A stretch of DNA of 64,000 nucleotides from Parelaphostrongylus tenuis (taxonomy: Eukaryota > Nematoda > Chromadorea > Rhabditida > Metastrongylidae): the NCBI GenBank assembly GCA_019055375.1, contig JAHQIW010007218.1, positions 1 to 64,000 on the forward strand. The letters are read 5' to 3'. Shown in pieces: positions 55,601-61,733 of this stretch. The position numbers were made by a program, and so were the translations under genes. Every line of letters begins with the position of its first letter. Position 1 is the stretch's first letter. Below the pieces are notes generated by a model that saw nothing but the letters and a program-made list of their open reading frames with translations, did no database searches and was not told where the DNA came from.

Positions 55601-58600
55601 GAAAAGGGTTGGGGCAAGAAATCAGACTTCAACGATATTCTTTCTTTTAGTTAATAACGACTGCGATAAAAATTTCACTAAAGATGCGCGATAATAAGCC
55701 AGCTTCTTCACAGTTTCTGGATAACAAGGTAATATTGTAAAAGTCATTTAGATAACGGCAGAAATAAGCATAGTGGTTTACCGGTATTTTGGGACGTTGT
55801 GTTCATAAGATTTATGGTCTTCATATAGCCACAAAAGTATTCATAAGCATCCTCTATTCAGAGCTCCACAGTTGAGATACTACGTGGAGCATCCACAGAT
55901 AGAATACGGTGCTGAATGCTCAAAGAAATGGATAATGCGGTTGTCTTGAGAGGCACACGTTTTCGGCAGAAGCGCTTTTGCCTTGGCTGTGTTGGAGTGA
56001 ACTATACATTCGTAAACACATAATCATGCTGAAATAATACTGTGTGAGTGTGCATTCAGGTATGCCAATGTGGTATGAATGCTGATGTGTCCGTGAAACT
56101 GTAGTTAAATGACAAAAAAGAACTTTTCGGAGTCGCTCCTGACAAGTAAGTTCTGCCTCTTTTCCGATATAGCATGATAAGATATGCGTTTAGCATAGTG
56201 AGATTTTATTTGTGAAGAGGCTTAAAGCACTTATGTAGTTGCGGGCATCTTGTCAACAAGTCACCAAAAGACAGGAAAAAATCTAAAATATTCTCTGCAA
56301 CAACGCCACCCTACGTATTTGACTTGCTATAGGCTGGGAATGCTCCGTCACTTATTTCACCTCCGGTAAGATTTGCCTCGTGCGCATGTGACGCAGTATA
56401 TAGAGGTTAGAGGTGCTCTGCGTCACACACGAGGTCATTGATTCGATCTTGTCTGATGGCTCACCAAGCCATCTATCCATCCGGGGTTGGTAAATTGACG
56501 TCAGACTGGTCTCAGACTTGTCTGGGAGGATAAGCAGCACTGAATCGGTTCAGCGAGCGGCCGACGGCGAGTCTGAAGGCGACATATGCATTCAGTTATC
56601 TCAAGCGAAGTCAAAAAAATAAAGACGATTGCATGGCGCATCCCTCAGGGATTGATCAACGCCGAGAGCTTTACAGCTTTTAGACTTTTCAGCATTTGCC
56701 TTCTCTACACGATATATGGGCATTATTACATAGTTTCATAGTCATTGCCTGCTCCACCGCCCTTGCATACTCAATGTCATCACAATTTTAGTAAAGCTAA
56801 AATGTTAAGTTCACGTTTGCGTTATGTATTACCGATCTCACATCTTCGATTCTCCAAAGCAATTCGCATTCTTTATAAATATAATCACCTAACTTTGAGG
56901 TTCGTACTACTTCTACACCATAAATTACACACGCAGTACATTTTCTACAGAACCTGAAGATGCGAACATTTAATTTTTCTAACACCAATGGTGCTCGATA
57001 CAGCAGCGTTGGGTGGAGCCAGTACAGACAGTTCGTTAAAATCCTGATCCTGAACTATTCCTGCACTGTCAACAATTAGCTTAACAACTATGACCATTTC
57101 GTTACATTGAACACTCATTAAAATAAGAAGCTGCTACCAAAGAATGTATGATGATAAAATTGTTACATTAAAGCGCGACGTCAACAGAATGGTCGGTATT
57201 GGATCCTACTTCAACCGCTGCAACTTTTATGATAAAGGATAAGGTATAAAGCTGTCGGCGATTATCAATCCCTAAAAGATGCGCCATGAATTCGCCTTCA
57301 ATTTTTAACTTCGTTCTGAGGCAGTTGAATGCATATATGGCTTTTACAATGAATCGTGGTGGCCTCCCACTCTGAGACCAGTCTGGCGCCAATTTACCAA
57401 TCACGTAGGGATGGATGGCTTGGTGAGCCATGAACGCGACATCAAACCACTGACCTTGTGTGCTACGCAGAACGCCTCTAACAACTGCGCCACATACTCC
57501 TTACGTTTATGATACTGTAGAAAATATTTTTCGTAAAATTGGAGAGTGCAGAAGTTGGTGTAAGTAGGGTTTCCATCACCACGATTTTAGTTGCAATCAT
57601 AGATTCCTTGAACAGAAAAGAGGCTTACCTTACCAAATGCTTACTGTTCGAAATATCGCACAATAGTTAGGAAAGCATTGCATTTACGAAAGATGAAATC
57701 GGTATGCCGGAGGTTTCAGTGGATTAACTACGATGAAAAACTATAGTTCATCAAGTAAACTAAGACAACGACCCTCCTGCGCTATACGGTACACTCTCAT
57801 TGCATCCATTCATTTCACTCGGGATGGATATGTCATTAGGTCGTTTCATAAGTTTTGGCGCTATTGCAATAAATACTAAATTTATTGGTCAGAAGTGAAT
57901 AAAATAACATGACTTCAGTGTCGTTTGATGGCGCATTTTGTAAACATTTTGTTATGCAACTTGCCTACACCTGCCTCAATTTAAGATGGAGCTGTCCTGG
58001 AAATAAATTCGCTTGCTACTCATACTCAAATGGCGTGTAAGGAAAACGCTAGCAAAACGGCGCGCAAGATTAATTAGCTTTAGGCGATGATACGGTCAAC
58101 GAAAGGACGGCTAAGAAGTGGCTCGCGAAGTTCGAAGCTGGTGAGAATAGTCATGAATATCAGTCACGCTCGGTCCGTCCACAGAAAGCTCCGTTAATCG
58201 TGCGCGCCGTCTCAATAGCAGTCTCCTTTGCGCGCCCTTCGTGCATGAGTAGCAAGCGAATTCTTCCCACGTCAGCTCCATCTCGCAGCAATTGAAAAAG
58301 TTGTATATCAACTGTTAGCGAGGAAATGCACAATTGGATGATACCAAAATCATTGAGTTTTTTCTGACTAAAAAAATTCTATGTTTGAAAGCTCTAGTGC
58401 TGAAACTTATGGAACGACCTGATATAACGAAACATCCTTGACTTGAAGTTCCATTTCTTATCTTATTAGTAAAGAATAGTGGCAAATTAGTAGTCATAAA
58501 ATCAAACTCAAACGTCACCAGAAGAAAGAGCAGGCTCTCCTTCTAAATTGATTCAACTATTTACCTATCATATTTTCTTAGTTCACAGAAAAGCTCTCGA

Positions 58601-60646
58601 CATCGTTGTGTGACGAAAAAGGGGTGCCAACGAAGTCATCATCTCTAGATCAACCAAGAAGACGGTAAAATGAGCGTATCTGATCCAACACTGATTAGAA
58701 GGTTTATATATTAAGGAACGCGTTACAACACAAAACACATTGAAGAGAAACGAACGAAAACACCCATTCATCTCCATCTCTTTAATTCTGCCATCTTTTT
58801 TTTTTTTTCATCATAGTGCACCTCGTACAAATTGAACACTCATATACAGAGGTCTTGAGAACAGGTGTTAGCGATGAATTCCACAAGGTGTAAAACAACC
58901 TAATTAGAGAGCAGGTGATGGTTAGCAGCATAAAAGTTATAATAACGTGAAGATATTTCTCCCCTTTTTCAATTCTGCGCTAAACGTCTGGTAAACTCAA
59001 TTCGCATTCTCAATTAGTACGGATTAACGGAAGTCCTCTCATTCAATAAAACATATTTACCATTGCTCAAGCGTCTTGTATATGTCAATGTGGACATTAT
59101 ATTGGATTTAAAAAGATGAAAAAAGCTCAAATGATATTCAAAAGCTTTTAAGTATGATGGCAATCTATTCGTTTCAGTGTACACAATTTTGAGACTACTT
59201 AAGGCAGCGCTATAGAAAGAACGATGCATCAACATGTTTTTTTTTCGATTGCTAGTTAAATCAGCTGAATCCATGGTCTGCTACATAATCCACTGAATTC
59301 TAGAAATCCTAACAAAATGCGCCACTGTAAATGAGATCTTCAGGGGCAAATGTCGTGACTGACGGCTTCTTCACCCTTTCTTGCTCTTAATCTTGAAGAG
59401 AACACTTATTGCAAGGAGACAAACTATCTCTTAATCTATGAGATTCGATCCTGCCTGTAAATCTTACGTGAGAATTCTTTAGCATAATTTTTAAAGGATT
59501 GCATAGAAAAACCTGTCAATATTAGATGCCAATGAAACATTATCTTGAAACCATGTCATGGCCAGTTGAATGTCTGAAGATAGTCCAGTTAAATATTGAT
59601 GTAAAATAGTCCTTAAAAAGTTGAGATAAGTCCCACTCATCTTGAAGTATGAAAATATATAAAGGCACGATGAGTATAAATAATGAAGAAAATAGAGAGG
59701 GAAGTAAAACGCCGAAAAAGATGCTGAGAAGTTAGGAGACAATTGCAACTGAATGATTAACTAGTCGGCCACAAAGCTTCCAAAGCTGCGCGATAAAGAA
59801 GTTGGATGTACAAACATAATTTTACGATGATAAGTAGAAGTCTTCTGCAATAAATTTTCACTATTGAACGAAAATCTATCACGATAGTACGGTTATGTGG
59901 GGATAAGCAGAAAAATGGAGTGCTAGAAGAGATGGCGAGAAATGCTGTGTGATACATAGTCTCGGTTGCTTGTACAACCTCGCCTTGGGAAGCGAGTCTT
60001 CCAATTGGCCGCCATAGTGCCATAAGAATTATCTAGCTTCCTTCCAATGATTAAAAGCCAAGCATGACAATACTTACTAAAGCCGTCTCCGATTTTAGAG
60101 AGTACATAGTCCACCTACTATTCATCAGCGTTTTTTCAAGATCAAAAATGCTTATGTGTCAACCGAACTTCGCCCCAGATATAACCATCTTATAGATAAC
60201 AGATGTGAGGCAAGAGGTAGAGTAAAAAGTGCTAGAATCTACATGATATATGACTTACATGAATAAGCAAGTTAGTAAAAAAAATCGTCGCTATACTCCT
60301 TTGCGGTAAGCACGCATACTGGTTCGATTTCCCTCAGTAGCCTATCTAACTTCTTCATCTTTCGATGGAGTTGAAAATGTTTAAAGTTTGCAAAAAGTGT
60401 AAGCAAGTGACTATTGAAGAGTACTGAATAACATCAATGATTTATCAGTACTCTTTGATAGTTACTTAGTTACACTTTTTGCAAACTCAAACATTTTGAA
60501 CTCCATCAGAAAGTGAAGGAGTTAGATAGTTGATAAATAAGATATCTATTAGTTTCCTCACGACTTTTCGAAAAAGAGCGGGCTTACCGATATGTGTGTG
60601 TGTGTTGTGTGTGTTGTGTGTGTGTGTGTGTGTGCGTGTGCGTGTG

Positions 60647-60677
<31 letters not shown>

Positions 60678-60745
60678 GAGTGTTGCGTGTGTGTTGTGTG
60701 TGTGTGCATGTGCGTGTATGTGTCGGTGCGAGTGTCGGAGTGTGC

Positions 60746-60793
<48 letters not shown>

Positions 60794-61663
60794 GCACAGT
60801 TTGAAGACAGGCAAAAGACGACTGAAAGAGTCGAAAAGACCAAGAATAAGGTTGCCCTACTCTTCCAGTATCGTGGTCGTAAAAAAGACTTCTGTGATAG
60901 CGTCGAGGTACAAACTCACGACGTCAATAATCCGTATGAGTGAAGCGCCGAACTTCACTTTTATGCTCTCACTCGCATTCTTCACTGGTCGAACGTTTTT
61001 GTTGTAATAGTACAGCAAGTCCTCGTACAACTGCTCCGCATAACGATTCGATTCAACCACATAAATGGCGACAACTGAAGTCAATATATGTGTCCCAATA
61101 TTTAATGAATAATATATGTCCCAGTTATTTTGTGTGTTGTAGCTTCGTCAGGTTTCATATAAACTATAGAACAGCTATTGTCTAGAAATAATTTCTGCTA
61201 CCATCAAACATGGAAATTTCGTTGCAGAGCACGAACAATGTTAGAATGGCATAACATTCTTGTTTGAAACCAATTCATGCTTGCTGCAATCATAACCCCT
61301 TACCAATTCAGCACTGTTCTTAGCAAACTACCACTACTTCTTCGTTTTGAACAAATGCAATCTGAGACAGCTTCTTATACATCTGATATACACTGATGAT
61401 CTCACAGAAGCAAAACCAAAGAATTTAAAGCCAAAAAATTTGCTGGAGCTCTTAAGTTAGAATATTATGTCTGCAGTGGCAAATCGTAAATGGAAAAAAA
61501 GAGCGACAGAATGCAGAAGAATATGTTGTCGTGACATTTTGAAACATTATTGGCCTGTCGTAAGTTCATTGGAAGGAATATTAGAAGGTCAAAAAATCTG
61601 AATAATAAAGAAACATAACAAGACTTGAGGGAACTTACCAACAACGAAACCAAACCCTCTCAT
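39860..61663 (-). CDS. acr-12: nicotinic acetylcholine receptor alpha-type subunit (whole gene, 13 coding exons)
   Basis: Ligand-gated cation channel subunit of the Cys-loop family, expected in the plasma membrane of neurons or muscle as part of a pentamer. The 13 exons join to about 534 residues: signal peptide (1-17), extracellular domain with Cys-loop C145-C159, vicinal C231-C232 on loop C (defining an alpha subunit), M1 about 251-273, M2 about 281-303, M3 about 314-333, a long cytoplasmic loop, M4 about 466-487, and an extracellular tail. The [16 protein letters not shown] block and the tail [14 protein letters not shown] suggest the ACR-12 member of the UNC-38 group; that is from memory, and another member of the group is possible. 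All junction phases agree except that exon 8 has one extra base. Gene length is 21.8 kb because of repeat-filled introns. Confidence 0.93.
40378..40518 (-). CDS. acr-12: acr-12 exon 12, M4
   Basis: Residues 456-502: [36 protein letters not shown]. The DWSYVA..IDRL entry and hydrophobic M4 are diagnostic. Acceptor cttcag, donor ATT|gtgagt; reading through instead would add an unrelated tail of about 28 codons. Confidence 0.95.
40556..40640. repeat. TATG/TA microsatellite
   Basis: Five TATG units lead into an almost pure TA tract, 40 nt before acr-12 exon 12 acceptor (in transcription order), with one break. Length is likely variable between individuals. Confidence 0.9.
40825..40905 (-). repeat. 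SINE tail fragment
   Basis: The minus strand reads gattgaat.. reversed as cattcaatcacct, then gacgaatgcatgacgcattc ctcag, the same tail as SINE copy 2. The head is absent. Confidence 0.45.
41545..41635 (+). repeat. tRNA-like SINE head of a different type
   Basis: ctggtgtagtgatagcacgc (A-box-like) is followed 31 nt later by gcgggttcaactccctgc (B-box GGTTCAACTCC) and gccggggtcgac. The acceptor and anticodon stems do not pair properly, so a functional tRNA is unlikely. Confidence 0.45.
41785..41935 (+). repeat. diverged relative of the foldback element upstream of dpyd-1
   Basis: Shares the order actaaacctcggcatg, cttcac/ctttattt..aagc.ta, ggttg.tat and caccttcttc with 37,925-38,070, including flanking sequence outside the inverted repeat. 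This suggests both are parts of a larger dispersed repeat. Similarity judged by eye. Confidence 0.4.
42075..42245 (-). repeat. dispersed repeat, family 2
   Basis: Shares gctcgttgttgactgcggag agtgttgg with 50,925-50,955 and, inverted, with 45,885-45,935. The rest is G/C-rich and diverged. Possibly another tRNA-related SINE, since GGTTCGA-like boxes occur in the relatives. Confidence 0.35.
43783..44150 (+). mobile_element. possible mariner 5' fragment in acr-12 intron 11
   Basis: The stretch gtcctctcataaatttggca followed by caagtgcaataaacacca resembles the left leader of the mariners at 19.1 and 57.8 kb over about 70 nt, and ttggtatcaaatttgcccat recurs later in the same order. No transposase motif can be read. 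End uncertain. Confidence 0.4.
45230..45565 (-). mobile_element. mariner transposase C-terminal fragment in acr-12 intron 11
   Basis: Minus-strand reading gives [20 protein letters not shown], then [23 protein letters not shown]: the C-terminal catalytic block. Continues with [10 protein letters not shown], a degenerate end. The same subfamily layout as the fragment near 26.1 kb. Confidence 0.7.
45800..45960 (+). repeat. dispersed repeat, family 2 (G/C-rich)
   Basis: Contains gtcgcggccgagtgattgta then ggcctggctccacccccaac, an A-box/B-box-like pair, and ends in the complement of the ttgttgac.gc.g.gtgttg block seen at 42.1 and 50.9 kb. Its G/C content stands out from the AT-rich surroundings. 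Confidence 0.4.
46955..47625. mobile_element. composite palindrome in acr-12 intron 11
   Basis: Two inverted arms meet near 47,308. Each arm carries an end module (left: caacatcgactgtttttgaa, ending taaacgag...tac), a middle module (cggaggtttcggcctcctcg and gtgatggtacagtgtacaat), then a second direct copy of the end module (47,218-47,307). The right arm is the reverse complement of this order. The result is about 670 nt of near-palindrome with two nested levels. No protein is encoded; the open frames through it are incidental. Confidence 0.75.
47979..48095 (-). CDS. acr-12: acr-12 exon 11, pre-M4 helix
   Basis: Thirty-nine codons (417-455): [34 protein letters not shown], the conserved amphipathic helix before M4. 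Acceptor tttaag, donor AAG|gtatgt. A 7.5 kb intron follows. Confidence 0.95.
48216..48322 (-). CDS. acr-12: acr-12 exon 10, cytoplasmic loop
   Basis: Residues 381-416: [20 protein letters not shown], then [13 protein letters not shown]. Variable Ser/Arg-rich loop; assigned by phase (1 in, 0 out) and position. Acceptor ttttcag, donor AAG|gtgaat. Confidence 0.85.
49075..49600 (+). mobile_element. mariner 5' fragment downstream of acr-12 exon 9
   Basis: Plus-strand reading gives [17 protein letters not shown], then [20 protein letters not shown]: the HTH and linker of the same mariner family. A plausible terminus ggttgtgtgaaaacttcgcg is at 49,078. The catalytic part is missing and stops are present. 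Confidence 0.65.
49785..49909 (-). CDS. acr-12: acr-12 exon 9, start of cytoplasmic loop
   Basis: Residues 339-380: [20 protein letters not shown], then [16 protein letters not shown]. The P.W...VF...P...G block just after M3 is typical of the family. Acceptor ttttag (one base completes the Arg codon), donor g|gtatgt. Confidence 0.93.
49972..50051 (-). CDS. acr-12: acr-12 exon 8, M3, with +1 frameshift
   Basis: Starts in the right frame with GRYLLFTMF, then continues one base out with [17 protein letters not shown], the canonical M3 sequence. The extra base is in the T4 run (A4 at 50025-50028 on the plus strand). The exon is 80 nt as given; 79 is required by the phase of exon 9. Read literally, a stop follows in exon 9. 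Confidence 0.92.
50118..50261 (-). CDS. acr-12: acr-12 exon 7, M1 end and M2 pore
   Basis: Residues 265-312: [48 protein letters not shown]. Contains the pore-lining M2 helix. Acceptor tttcag, donor g|gtgagt. Confidence 0.95.
50860..51050 (-). repeat. dispersed repeat, family 2
   Basis: The minus strand has gtggggtcgaactcttccct (B-box-like) after gcggtgaccgcgggaatg. Shares the caacactctcccgcaatcaa block with the copy near 42.1 kb. In acr-12 intron 6. Confidence 0.4.
52646..52809 (-). CDS. acr-12: acr-12 exon 6, vicinal cysteines and M1
   Basis: Residues 210-264: [53 protein letters not shown]. Adjacent C231-C232 make this an alpha-type subunit able to form the main face of the acetylcholine site. 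The RRK.LFYTVNL.IPC block is the entry to M1. Acceptor tttcag, donor ag|gtcaga. Confidence 0.96.
53040..53131 (-). CDS. acr-12: acr-12 exon 5, loop F region
   Basis: Residues 180-209: [31 protein letters not shown] stop codon two triplets upstream in the same frame limits the start; the acceptor tttaag is the only suitable one and the same hexamer is used for exon 11. Donor ca|gtaagt. Confidence 0.88.
53306..53507 (-). CDS. acr-12: acr-12 exon 4, Cys-loop
   Basis: Residues 112-179: [59 protein letters not shown]. Two cysteines separated by 13 residues form the family Cys-loop. The 5' boundary (tttcag) is firm. The donor is taken as CCG|gtccgt, which is weak; GAC|gtacgc five codons earlier would also keep phase but drops VRQLP. 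Confidence 0.92.
53668..53965 (+). mobile_element. tRNA-derived SINE copy 3
   Basis: Head gtgtggcgcagctgttaaag, B-box gatggttcgatctggagcc, body ctcgtctgggaggataagca and tail gcattcagtcacctc. It lies in acr-12 intron 3, about 160 nt upstream of exon 4 in transcription. Confidence 0.65.
54436..54590 (-). CDS. acr-12: acr-12 exon 3, ligand-binding domain
   Basis: Residues 61-111: [51 protein letters not shown]. Contains loop D (W.EMQW) and loop A region (WIPDILLYN). Acceptor tttag, donor aa|gtgagt. Confidence 0.96.
56381..56690 (+). mobile_element. tRNA-derived SINE copy 4
   Basis: Head tgacgcagtatatagaggtt, B-box region attgattcgatcttgtctg, body cttgtctgggaggataagca, tail ggcgcatccctcagggattg. 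In acr-12 intron 2; inverted relative to copy 5 less than 600 nt away. Confidence 0.65.
57262..57505 (-). mobile_element. tRNA-derived SINE copy 5
   Basis: On the minus strand: head gtatgtggcgcagttgttag, a tRNA-like loop, B-box gtggtttgatgtcgcgttc, body agactggtctcagagtggga, tail gttgaatgcat. The head is the closest of the five to a tRNA A-box. Confidence 0.65.
57837..58432. mobile_element. second mariner derivative with inverted internal duplication
   Basis: Left terminus taggtcgtttcataagtttt and right terminus acttatggaacgacct are inverted repeats. Plus-strand reading gives [20 protein letters not shown] and [19 protein letters not shown], the mariner HTH/linker. The 3' part on the minus strand gives [13 protein letters not shown], which restarts the same 5' region. 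The same head-to-head layout as the copy near 19.3 kb. Lies in acr-12 intron 2. Confidence 0.7.
60342..60529. repeat. 188-nt long hairpin in acr-12 intron 2
   Basis: Arms of about 85 nt (ctatctaacttcttcatc ... agagtactga) pair with the downstream arm ending gttagatag, with roughly 85 percent identity and a loop of only about 17 nt (ataacatcaatgattta). An uninterrupted block tttgcaaaaagtgtaa is shared exactly. Directly next to the TG/TA microsatellite. It would form one long stem in the acr-12 pre-mRNA. Confidence 0.8.
60592..60797. repeat. TG then TA microsatellite
   Basis: About 140 nt of interrupted TG repeats are followed by about 50 nt of TA repeats. The open frames across it are repeat artefacts. 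It lies in acr-12 intron 2, about 120 nt past the donor of exon 2. Confidence 0.95.
60920..61074 (-). CDS. acr-12: acr-12 exon 2, N-terminal extracellular helix
   Basis: Residues 9-60: [43 protein letters not shown]. This is the LYEDLL..YN..VRPV signature of nicotinic subunits, with an N-glycosylation sequon (NAS). Acceptor cttcag, donor GTC|gtgagt in phase 0. Confidence 0.94.
61639..61663 (-). CDS. acr-12: acr-12 exon 1 (start codon, signal peptide)
   Basis: Eight codons and one base, MRGFGFVV, donor g|gtaagt. Joined to exon 2 it gives [17 protein letters not shown], a short positive N-terminus and hydrophobic core that reads as a cleavable signal peptide. Confidence 0.85.
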
Positions 61664-61733
61664 TGTTACATCGTAGATGAAGAATGAGACAAAGCTTGTG
61701 ACGATCACAGTGAGTTTGAGAGCATTATTGTTC
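61664..61733 (-). promoter_or_regulatory. acr-12: 5' leader of acr-12 behind a splice acceptor, with a 6-codon uORF
   Basis: A strong 3' splice site (tccttgcag) ends at 61734 on the minus strand, 70 nt before the start codon. No upstream coding exon is visible, so this is a likely spliced-leader site or the end of a noncoding exon. The leader holds an upstream ATG at 61725 followed by five codons and TGA at 61705, ending 41 nt before the main ATG. Confidence 0.5.

Noticed and set aside
60487..61007. Several overlapping open frames of 70-137 codons on both strands
   Set aside because: They run through the TG/TA microsatellite; the peptides are simple His-Thr, Cys-Val or Tyr-Ile repeats. Only the acr-12 exon 2 frame nearby is real.
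6628..61663. acr-12 and dpyd-1 as one operon
   Set aside because: The 2.5 kb gap is far larger than typical nematode operon spacing of a few hundred bases, and the products are unrelated.
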